DNA of 8,007 nt. It comes from Stagnihabitans sp038323315 (GTDB taxonomy: Bacteria > Pseudomonadota > Alphaproteobacteria > Rhodobacterales > Rhodobacteraceae). The notes below the pieces were generated by a model. It had not been told where the DNA came from and made no database searches. It worked only from the letters and a program-made list of their open reading frames with translations. Shown here piece after piece: positions 1-5,015 of this stretch (positions within the stretch are counted from its first letter, which is position 1; each line of letters starts with the position of its first letter). Location: NCBI GenBank assembly GCA_038323315.1, contig JBBQGU010000178.1, positions 1 through 8,007 of the forward strand. Reading direction: 5' to 3'. The translations under genes were made by a program, and so were the position numbers.

Positions 1-1
1 C

Positions 2-562
2 GAATTGCGCGTGTCGATGCGGGCCGAACTGTCGGCGCTGCATGCACGGCTGGCCGCGACGATGATCCACGTCACCCATGACCAGGTCGAGGCAATGACG
101 ATGGCCGACCGCATCGTCGTGTTGCGGGGCGGCAAGGTCGAACAGGTCGATACACCACTGAACCTGTACAACCGCCCCGCCAACCTGTTCGTCGCGGGCT
201 TCATCGGTGCGCCCGACATGAACCTGTGGTCGGCCGAGGGGCAGGGCGACAGCCTTGTCCTGCCCCACGGCCAGACCATCGCCCTCAGCGCAGCCCCCGG
301 CCGCTATACCATCGGCCTGCGCCCCCAGCACCTGCGCCTGGCCAACCAAGGTGACCACACCGCCCTGACCGCCACCGTCACCCTGATCGAGGCGCTTGGG
401 GCCGAAAGCGTCATCCACGCCACCCTGGACCCCGGCGGCGCCCGTATTCTGGCCGTCCTGCCGGGCCAGCCGAACCTTAGCCGGGGCGCGCAGATCCGGC
501 TTGCCCATGACTCCGCCGACCTGCACCTGTTTGATGCCCAAGGGGTGCGGGTTCAGGCCTGA
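2..562 (+). CDS. Sugar ABC transporter ATP-binding protein (MalK/UgpC type), C-terminal part, 5' end outside window
   Basis: This is the cytoplasmic ATPase subunit of an importer, probably for a sugar or sugar derivative. The frame is open to the left edge (first full codon at 2), so the Walker A, signature and Walker B regions are missing. What remains starts just after the D-loop. It shows the H-loop motif THDQVEAMTMADRIVVL with the switch histidine near residue 26, then KVEQVDTPLNLYNRPAN and FVAGFIGAPDMN, which are hallmark strings of the MalK/UgpC/MsmX group. From about residue 100 a TOBE-type regulatory domain follows (GLRPQHLRL, then VTLIEALGAES). The roughly 185 visible residues fit the back half of a 330-360 residue family member. 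Substrate cannot be read from this part. The neighbouring kduD-like gene makes a sugar-acid or oligosaccharide plausible, as inference only. Confidence 0.93.
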   Translation, partial: ELRVSMRAELSALHARLAATMIHVTHDQVEAMTMADRIVVLRGGKVEQVDTPLNLYNRPANLFVAGFIGAPDMNLWSAEGQGDSLVLPHGQTIALSAAPGRYTIGLRPQHLRLANQGDHTALTATVTLIEALGAESVIHATLDPGGARILAVLPGQPNLSRGAQIRLAHDSADLHLFDAQGVRVQA

Positions 563-574
563 AGCCGATGCTTC
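561..574 (+). terminator. Small hairpin at the stop of the ABC ATPase gene, weak terminator candidate
   Basis: A perfect 5-bp stem, GAAGC-CGAT-GCTTC, overlaps the stop codon and is followed eight bases later by a short TTTT run at 582-585. The stem is short and the T-run is distant and brief, so intrinsic termination would be weak. The AT-rich stretch 615-668 behind it holds no gene that I can support. Confidence 0.22.
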
Positions 575-670
575 GCACAGGGTTTTGAGCAGGCGCGACG
601 CCAGTATTCCTGGTAAAGAAATCCCTAATGAAAATTTGAAAACATAACAAATTCAGATAGTTAATGATGT

Positions 671-684
671 GTCCAGATGTGGAC
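671..684 (-). terminator. Hairpin downstream of the hydrolase gene, weak terminator candidate
   Basis: Read on the minus strand, GTCCA-CATC-TGGAC forms a perfect 5-bp stem with a 4-base loop, eight bases after the hydrolase stop codon. The sequence after it is AT-rich (acatcattaacta) but has no clean T-run. Its position between two convergent genes supports a role in ending the leftward transcript. Confidence 0.3.
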
Positions 685-692
685 GCCCCCGT

Positions 693-1562
693 TCACGCCA
701 ATTCCCGGACCAGAAATTCCAGCATCGCGGCCCGCATCGCCGGGGTCTCGACATGCCCCGCTTCAGGCTCGCGGTGTACCACCAGCCGCCCCCCGGCCCG
801 ATAGGCTGGCTCGACCTCGGCCAGCGCAATCCCGACCGCTATCGGCGGGGTCAGCGGGTCGGCAGCACCAATCCCGATGAACTGCGCCCGGGGTGCCATC
901 ATCCCCGCAATCACCCCGTTCGACGCCACATCCAGCAGCCCCGGCACCGTCAGATAGATGCCATGCAGATCATGCGCCCCCGCATCGATCAGCGCGCCGA
1001 AATCCGCCAGACAGCACTCCTGAACCAGCGCCCTGACCCGCAGGTCCACCCCCGCCAGCCAATATCCCAGCGTCGCCCCCATCGACATGCCGAACACCCC
1101 GATCCGGTCGGCCCGAATGCCCTCCCGCCCGCTCAGCCAATCCAGGGCCGAAGCACATTCCCCCATCATCTGCCCTGCCAGCGACTTGCCTCGCCACAGC
1201 GCCGCCTTGGCCGCCGCAGTTTCCGTCACCTCCGACCGCGCCCCGAAACAGGGCATGTCCAGACATAACGCGGCAATCCCCCGCGCGGCCAGTACCGCCG
1301 CCAGAGGGGCCTGCAAGGCAGGGCGGCCCGTGATCAACTCCTCCGCCCCGATGTCATACCGGTCGCCATGCGCGTGGATGACCAGAACCGCCGGCACCGC
1401 GCCCGCCACGTTGGGCCGGGACCAGAACCCCCGGACCACCTCGCCCTGCGCCGTCTCAAAGGTCAGGCGGCTGACACCACCTTCCTCAGGCCGCTCGCCC
1501 ACATATCGCAGCGGATGATCCCCGATCTCGAACACTCGCCGCAGATCCGCGCGCCGTTCCAT
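693..1562 (-). CDS. Alpha/beta hydrolase (dienelactone hydrolase/esterase-like)
   Basis: A 289-residue cytoplasmic serine hydrolase. It shows the expected order of catalytic elements: HAHG (residues 63-66, an oxyanion-hole-type motif), nucleophile elbow GMSMG with Ser160, a likely acid in GAADPLTPP (Asp235), and the catalytic His270 in EPEAGHVETP. No signal peptide is visible. The ATG at 1562 is chosen because it lies one base after the stop of the upstream dehydrogenase (TGA-G-ATG), a typical translational coupling arrangement; an open frame further upstream merely runs antisense-free through that gene. Coupling to a KduD-like enzyme suggests a role in sugar-acid catabolism, for example removing an ester or opening a lactone. 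The substrate is not identifiable from sequence, and peptidase-like or acetyl esterase relatives are alternatives. Confidence 0.88.
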   Translation of the reverse strand: MERRADLRRVFEIGDHPLRYVGERPEEGGVSRLTFETAQGEVVRGFWSRPNVAGAVPAVLVIHAHGDRYDIGAEELITGRPALQAPLAAVLAARGIAALCLDMPCFGARSEVTETAAAKAALWRGKSLAGQMMGECASALDWLSGREGIRADRIGVFGMSMGATLGYWLAGVDLRVRALVQECCLADFGALIDAGAHDLHGIYLTVPGLLDVASNGVIAGMMAPRAQFIGIGAADPLTPPIAVGIALAEVEPAYRAGGRLVVHREPEAGHVETPAMRAAMLEFLVRELA

Positions 1563-1563
1563 C

Positions 1564-2307
1564 TCAGCGCGCCATCCAGCCGCCATCGACCGGCAGCACC
1601 GCGCCATGGATGTAACGGGCCGCAGGCGAGGCCAGAAACACCGCCGCCCCGGCAATATCCGCAGGCTCGCCCCAGCGTCCAGCGGGAATACGGTCCAGGA
1701 TCGCCTGTTGCCGCACCGGATCGGCCCGCAGAGCGGCGGTGTTGCTGGTCTCGATATAGCCTGGCGCCACGGCGTTGACATTGATGCCCCGCGCCGCCCA
1801 TTCGTTGGCCAAAAGCCGCGTCACCCCCGCCACCCCATGCTTGGACGCTGTATAAGACGGCACCCGGATGCCACCCTGCAGGGACAACAGCGATGCGATG
1901 TTTATGATCGCCCCGTTACCGCCGCGCGCGAACAGCGCCTTGGCGAAGGCCTGGCTTAGAAAGAACAGGGCCTTGAGGTTCACATCCATCACGGCATCCC
2001 AATCGGCCTCACTGAAATCAACAGCATCGGCCCGGCGGATGATGCCCGCGTTGTTCACCAGCACATCCACCCTTAAATCCGCCATCACCCCGGCAAAACT
2101 GCTGACGGGCGCGGCCAGATCCAGCATCAGCCCCTCACCCTGACCGATGGGCGCAATCTGGGTCAGGGTCTCGGTCATGTCAGACCTTCCGGCGCAGATG
2201 ACATGTGCACCTGCTCCTGCCATCGCCACTGCAATAGCCTGACCGATGCCGGTGTTTGCCCCCGTGACCAGCGCTCGACGCCCCTCCAACGAAAACACCT
2301 GCGGCAT
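1564..2307 (-). CDS. kduD: Short-chain dehydrogenase, KduD-like (2-dehydro-3-deoxy-D-gluconate 5-dehydrogenase / 2-deoxy-D-gluconate 3-dehydrogenase)
   Basis: A 247-residue NAD(P)-dependent classical SDR. KduD-type enzymes interconvert 2,5-diketo-3-deoxygluconate and 2-keto-3-deoxygluconate in pectin/uronate breakdown. Visible are the cofactor motif TGANTGIG (15-22), NNAG (85-88), Asn110, and the catalytic set Ser139, Tyr152 and Lys156 (YTASK). Strings strongly shared with KduD as I know it are NNAGIIRR, QGGIRVPSYTASK, RLLANEWA, LRADPVRQQ, DRIPAGRWGEP and a C terminus DGGWMAR. The start at 2307 is preferred over the in-frame ATG at 2328 because GGAAGG lies four bases upstream of it and the length matches the family. 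It is the first gene of a coupled pair with the hydrolase. Some KduD-like proteins act on other sugars, so the exact substrate remains open. Confidence 0.87.
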   Translation of the reverse strand: MPQVFSLEGRRALVTGANTGIGQAIAVAMAGAGAHVICAGRSDMTETLTQIAPIGQGEGLMLDLAAPVSSFAGVMADLRVDVLVNNAGIIRRADAVDFSEADWDAVMDVNLKALFFLSQAFAKALFARGGNGAIINIASLLSLQGGIRVPSYTASKHGVAGVTRLLANEWAARGINVNAVAPGYIETSNTAALRADPVRQQAILDRIPAGRWGEPADIAGAAVFLASPAARYIHGAVLPVDGGWMAR

Positions 2308-2346
2308 AGGACCTTCCGGGTTTGGCATAATGCCGTCGCATCACAC

Positions 2347-2370
2347 CATAGTTCGGGCCGCTCAACCATG
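2347..2370. promoter_or_regulatory. Imperfect palindrome upstream of kduD, candidate operator
   Basis: The arms CATAGTT (2347-2353) and AACCATG (2364-2370) form an inverted repeat matching at 6 of 7 positions across a 10-base spacer. It sits 40-60 bases upstream of the kduD start, where a sugar-responsive repressor would be expected to bind. No regulator gene is beside it in this window and no convincing sigma-70 boxes stand out, so this is a positional inference. Confidence 0.3.
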
Positions 2371-2613
2371 ACTATTTTCAAGGGGGGGGATGAGATGACG
2401 ACGCGATAACGGGTCGGTCAACGGCGCGTCTGCAAGCCACGATTGATATCTCGCCGGGTGAAGAAGGCAGGTCTTTTCTGAGGGTGAAGCCGACGTCCGA
2501 TGCGAAACCAAGGTTTTTGCTGCTTTCCCGGCGATCTTGTGCAAGCATCGACAGCTTCCGGTGATTTCAACCGCGAAATCAATCTGTTCCAAATGACTGC
2601 TTTCCTGAAGGTG
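2371..2613. other. Non-coding stretch between kduD and the IS91 relic, no gene recognised
   Basis: Short open frames exist on both strands here, but none has recognisable motifs, a convincing ribosome binding site, or sustained codon bias. The stretch contains an eight-G run near 2382-2389. It probably holds further decayed terminal sequence of the adjacent insertion element, because it lies where the C-terminal half of the transposase should be. I could not match any frame to that part of the family. Confidence 0.4.
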
Positions 2614-3046
2614 TTACGACGTGGGTCGCAGCGGCAGCCAGTCGAGGAACAGCCTGCGAAAGAGCCGCAACCGGACTTGCACATGCACGAAAAACCCGGG
2701 ACGGCAGGCGACCCAGCGGGCACCATAAGGCGCTTGGGGTCGGCCGCCGAGATGGTCATCACCGTCTCGGCGGTGGCGCGGAACAGCAGGTCGTAGACCG
2801 TCGTTTTGTTCCAATAGGTGATTTGCGCGTTCTCGGCCGGAAAGGTGAACAGGACGTGGAAATATTTGACCGGCAGCAGATCCTCCGCCCGCGTGGTCAT
2901 CCAATCACGCGCGTCCGGCAGGCCTCAATTGCCGACATCACCTTGAAATGGGTCAGGCTGACATGTCCCGCATTTGCCTGCCGCCACGCAAGATCAGGGT
3001 TGCGGAAGATGTCAGCAGGCTCCAGCGACGGGCGGGGCGCGCAGCC
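2614..3046 (-). pseudogene. IS91-family transposase relic with two internal deletions
   Basis: Three pieces of an IS91-type (Y2/HUH rolling-circle) transposase follow in the right order but in three different reading frames. Piece 1 (about 3034-2913) reads LEPADIFR, then NAGHVSL and VMSAIEACRT, which is the family N terminus. Piece 2 (about 2911-2733) reads RDWMTTRAEDLLPVKYFHV, LFTFPA, YDLLFRATAET and AADPKRL. Piece 3 (about 2731-2632) reads ARWVACRPGFF and RLFRRLFLDWL. Between pieces 1 and 2 the cysteine-rich zinc-binding block of intact relatives is absent. Between pieces 2 and 3 the stretch that should carry the HxH (HUH) catalytic motif is absent. The C-terminal tyrosine region is also not found. 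The normal start codon is not recognisable. It is non-functional as a transposase. Confidence 0.8.
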
Positions 3047-3056
3047 CCGACGTCTA

Positions 3057-3419
3057 GCTGTGCCGCAAGTTATACCGGAAGGCCGCGCGATACTTCAGCC
3101 CCGGTCCCGGCACACAGGCCAGCAGCATTGCAACCTCCTCGACGCTCAGAAATTCCGGCAACTTCCTCGGCTGAGGGTGGAACTGCATGAGGCGCTTCAT
3201 CTTCTCGCGCACGCAGGTGACGCTGAAAAAGAACCGCAGCGAGATGATGCGCAGTTTGAAGGTGGTGGCCGAGGCCCCGTCCTGCGTCATTTGCAGTTGG
3301 CAGGCGGGCAGGTCATCGGGCGTAGCGATGTCCCGCGCCCGCCCAAGGAACGCAGCGAAATGCTTGACGCATCGGATGTGACCCTGCTGAGTATTTTCGG
3401 CAAGCCCACGCCATAGGCC
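3057..3419 (-). pseudogene. Tyrosine recombinase relic (integrase companion of an IS91-type element), N-terminal domain only
   Basis: A single frame encodes a recognisable N-terminal SAM-like, DNA-binding domain of a tyrosine recombinase: GLAENTQQGHIRCVKHFAAF, FLGRARDIATPDDL, LRFFFSVTC, MKRLMQF and RKLPEFLSVEEVAMLL. The match to the IS91-associated integrases I know stops after GPGLKYRAA (near 3081). The expected SYGAGLRASE block and most of the catalytic domain are missing. The frame ends seven residues later as RYNLRHS. The LRHS may be a scrap of the catalytic HxLRHS box joined by deletion, but this is uncertain. The first 15-20 family residues are also absent upstream of 3419. In intact elements this gene precedes the transposase, the same order as here. 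Confidence 0.75.
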
Positions 3420-3468
3420 TTGACGACGACAACAAATCACTAGAATACCATAACGCATAGTATGTTAT
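3420..3468 (+). promoter_or_regulatory. Candidate promoter and operator of the three-gene operon
   Basis: TTGACG at 3420-3425 resembles a -35 box, and TAGAAT at 3441-3446 is 5/6 to a -10 box, although the 15-base spacing is short. Immediately downstream, ATAACGCATAGTATGTTAT (3450-3468) contains an outer inverted repeat ATAAC/GTTAT and an inner perfect palindrome CATA-G-TATG. This size and position suit a TetR-family operator. The operon's own third gene encodes such a repressor, so autoregulation is a natural inference. The -35 element lies exactly at the edge of the integrase relic. Confidence 0.38.
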
Positions 3469-3485
3469 TTTTCTGGAGTCGTTGC

Positions 3486-4013
3486 GTGCCCATTGGAACT
3501 TGCACACTTCCATCGGAAGCTTTCCTGCGGCGATATGATCATGGCGGCGGCTATGCCGATTGCTTTGTGGTCGAAGCATGTGGGCTGATCTCGCTAAGCC
3601 AATATGTCGAGGCCTTTTACACCACAGGATTGTTCAAGCTGGAAAGGGCGGTACTGTCTCTGGCCGGGCGACCGTCCTCGGATATTGAAGCAAATCAGGT
3701 CGCTCTAGGTGAAGGTTCCACCTTTGCCGCATGGAGCGTTGAAGACCGCGCTGAGAATCAGCTGTTGATGTGCGATGTGACCGGGCGCACCCGATCTTGG
3801 TTTATGGTTATGCCGGTCATGGACGAGGTTTCGGACAGAACCCTGCTCTACTTCGGTTCCGCCATCACGGCCGCAAGTAAGCGAAAAACGGGGCGCATGA
3901 CGATTGGACCCGTCTTCAAGGCCCTCACGGCTTTCCACATCCTCTATTCCCGATCGCTTTTGGCCGCCGCCAAAAAACGAACTGAGCGCCTCAACACTCG
4001 GGTGAAACCATGA
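3486..4013 (+). CDS. Conserved protein of unknown function, first gene of TetR-linked operon
   Basis: A 175-residue, probably soluble protein. I recognise the general type as a conserved hypothetical of Proteobacteria but cannot name a function with confidence. Notable strings are YADCF, YVEAFYTTGLFKLERAVL, FAAWSVEDRAENQLLMCD, GRTRSW, LLYFGSAI and a C-terminal basic helix, ALTAFHILYSRSLLAAAKKR. There is no signal peptide or membrane segment. The GTG start is chosen because GGAG (3475-3478) lies seven bases upstream. The in-frame ATG at 3462 has no ribosome binding site and falls inside the palindromic site. The stop overlaps the next start (ATGA at 4010-4013), so translation of the two is coupled. 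Base composition is less GC-rich than the flanking genes. A DUF2867-like or lipid/hydrophobic-ligand binding role is conceivable but unsupported. Confidence 0.78.
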   Translation: MPIGTCTLPSEAFLRRYDHGGGYADCFVVEACGLISLSQYVEAFYTTGLFKLERAVLSLAGRPSSDIEANQVALGEGSTFAAWSVEDRAENQLLMCDVTGRTRSWFMVMPVMDEVSDRTLLYFGSAITAASKRKTGRMTIGPVFKALTAFHILYSRSLLAAAKKRTERLNTRVKP

Positions 4014-4378
4014 GCGCCTTCCTGCTGCCCGCAATTATCGCCGTCATCATCGCGGCCGTCCATTCTGCGGTTGGTGGACGTCAGATCGCCCGTCCTCTGC
4101 TGCGTCAGGGCACCTTGTCCCCGACGGTCACGTTGACGCACTACTACTGTTGGCACATGGCGACGATCACGCTGTCTGGTCTGTCTGGCGCCTATCTTTA
4201 CGCGGCACTTGCGTCGGATGGACGTGTCTTGGCGGTATTTGCGACGCTGGTCTCGGGAATGTTCTGTCTTTGGGGTCTGGCGCTTGTGCTTTGGAAACGG
4301 CAGCGCCATCGCGATTTACCACAATGGTTCCTGTTCGCAGGGCTGACCGCCAGCGGCATTTGGGCACTTTCGGCATGA
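4010..4378 (+). CDS. Small four-helix inner-membrane protein, unknown function
   Basis: A 122-residue integral membrane protein with four hydrophobic segments at about residues 3-20, 48-67, 72-95 and 104-121. Possible functional residues are HSAVGGRQI (His18) at the end of helix 1 and THYYCWH (His44, His49) entering helix 2. A histidine pair near the membrane face could bind a metal or cofactor, but this is speculation. The first loop (RPLLRQG) and the third loop (KRQRHRD) are basic, which suggests that both face the cytoplasm; a strict positive-inside reading would then need helices 2 and 3 as a hairpin. Both ends overlap neighbours by ATGA, placing it in one coupled transcript with the upstream unknown protein and the downstream TetR regulator. 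Not assigned to a named family. Confidence 0.75.
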   Translation: MSAFLLPAIIAVIIAAVHSAVGGRQIARPLLRQGTLSPTVTLTHYYCWHMATITLSGLSGAYLYAALASDGRVLAVFATLVSGMFCLWGLALVLWKRQRHRDLPQWFLFAGLTASGIWALSA

Positions 4379-4974
4379 AACCTGCGCCCCGGTTCAGGCG
4401 TGACGGACCGGATTTGTGGATCGAAGCCGCCTACGCGATACTGGCTCATGAGGGTCATGCGGGGCTGACGATCAATCAGTTGACAACACGCACAGGAAAG
4501 ACGCGCGGGTCTTGCTATCACCACTTCGGCAGCATGGATGGTTTCGTTTCTGATCTGTTGGCTGATTGGCGCGAAAGCAATACCGAACGCATCGCGCGTC
4601 TTGCCGTGCTTGATCCTGAGCTAGGCGCCCGGCGAACCTTCATACATGATGCGGCGATGCGCCTTGATAAATGGGTGGAAATTGCCATCCGAATTTGGGC
4701 TGGGACCGATCGCAGGGTTCTTGATGCCAGCAGGGACGTTGACCGTCGCAGAATGGAGGTGTTGACCTATGATCTGGTCGCGCTGGCCGAAAAGTACGAT
4801 CGGGAACTTTCTCCCCGCGAAGCAGAAATGCTTGCATTGATCGAATACGCAGCCTTCGTGGGCGCACAAATGCTCGCCCCCGAAGGCAAGCTCGATGCTC
4901 TGCCCGATATTGGGCGACTATACGATGAAATGCTAATGGTATTTTTGAAGGATGGCACTCTTTCCCGAAAGTAA
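4375..4974 (+). CDS. TetR/AcrR-family transcriptional regulator
   Basis: A 199-residue one-component repressor. The N-terminal DNA-binding domain is clear: AAYAILAHEGHAGLTINQL (18-36), then the recognition helix region TGKTRGSCYHHFGSMDGFV (40-58), with the family pattern of a tyrosine-H-F close to the end of the helix-turn-helix. The C-terminal part is helical and variable, as usual for ligand-binding domains, and its ligand is unknown. The ATG at 4375 overlaps the preceding stop (ATGA) and gives the standard family length. The longer open frame upstream of it is shadow of the membrane-protein gene. Being last in the operon it likely represses its own transcript, with the palindrome at 3450-3468 as the likely site. 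The last three codons and the stop lie inside a tandem repeat. Confidence 0.92.
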   Translation: MKPAPRFRRDGPDLWIEAAYAILAHEGHAGLTINQLTTRTGKTRGSCYHHFGSMDGFVSDLLADWRESNTERIARLAVLDPELGARRTFIHDAAMRLDKWVEIAIRIWAGTDRRVLDASRDVDRRRMEVLTYDLVALAEKYDRELSPREAEMLALIEYAAFVGAQMLAPEGKLDALPDIGRLYDEMLMVFLKDGTLSRK

Positions 4975-5013
4975 GGGGTTGCCCCGAAAGTAAGGGGCTG
5001 CCCCGAAAGTAAG
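4963..5013. repeat. Three tandem copies of a 19-bp unit at a convergent gene junction
   Basis: The unit CCCCGAAAGTAAGGGGyTG occurs at 4963-4981 (first base T instead of C), 4982-5000 and 5001-5013 (truncated after GTAAG), with an exact 19-base period. The first copy encodes the final Ser-Arg-Lys and the TAA stop of the TetR gene. The last copy ends two bases before the stop codon of the leftward photolyase-like gene. The whole convergent junction is therefore built from the repeat. Confidence 0.9.
4975..5004 (-). terminator. Repeat-encoded hairpins, possible leftward terminator
   Basis: Adjoining repeat copies create GGGG-TTG-CCCC (4975-4985) and GGGG-CTG-CCCC (4994-5004). On the minus strand each is followed by TTACTTTC, a moderately T-rich tail, just after the photolyase-like stop codon. 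The structure could end transcription from that side, and less clearly from the TetR side. Stems are only 4 bp, so strength is doubtful unless longer alternative pairings form across repeats. Confidence 0.38.
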
Positions 5014-5015
5014 CG

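Larger units (their letters stand above)
2614..3420 (-). mobile_element. Decayed IS91-type insertion element with integrase gene (ends approximate)
   Basis: The ordered pair of integrase relic then transposase relic identifies the unit as one element of the IS91-like group that carries a tyrosine recombinase. An intact copy would be well over twice this length, so much of it has been deleted internally. I could not identify terminal sequences, so the ends are set by the limits of recognisable protein homology; the true left end may reach down towards 2390. The element separates the carbohydrate locus from the lower-GC three-gene operon and may mark the edge of transferred DNA. Confidence 0.65.

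Noticed and set aside
669..1778. Several long plus-strand open frames opposite the hydrolase and kduD
   Set aside because: They are proline/arginine-rich translations of the opposite strand of two well-supported genes, with no motifs of their own.
2500..2796. Plus-strand frame beginning MRNQGFCCFPGDLV
   Set aside because: No recognised family, no ribosome binding site, and the right half lies antisense to a recognisable IS91 transposase piece.
2823..3416. 197-residue plus-strand frame across the mobile-element relic
   Set aside because: Entirely antisense to the integrase and transposase pieces, which match known families; it shows low-complexity, Arg-rich composition.
4150..4374. N-terminal extension of the TetR gene by 75 residues
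   Set aside because: It overlaps the membrane-protein gene in another frame and precedes the normal TetR N terminus; the ATG at 4375 with ATGA overlap gives the standard length.
4963..5013. Regular repeats that could suggest a CRISPR array
   Set aside because: The units are directly adjacent with a 19-base period and no unique spacers, and they overlap a coding sequence. This is a simple tandem repeat.
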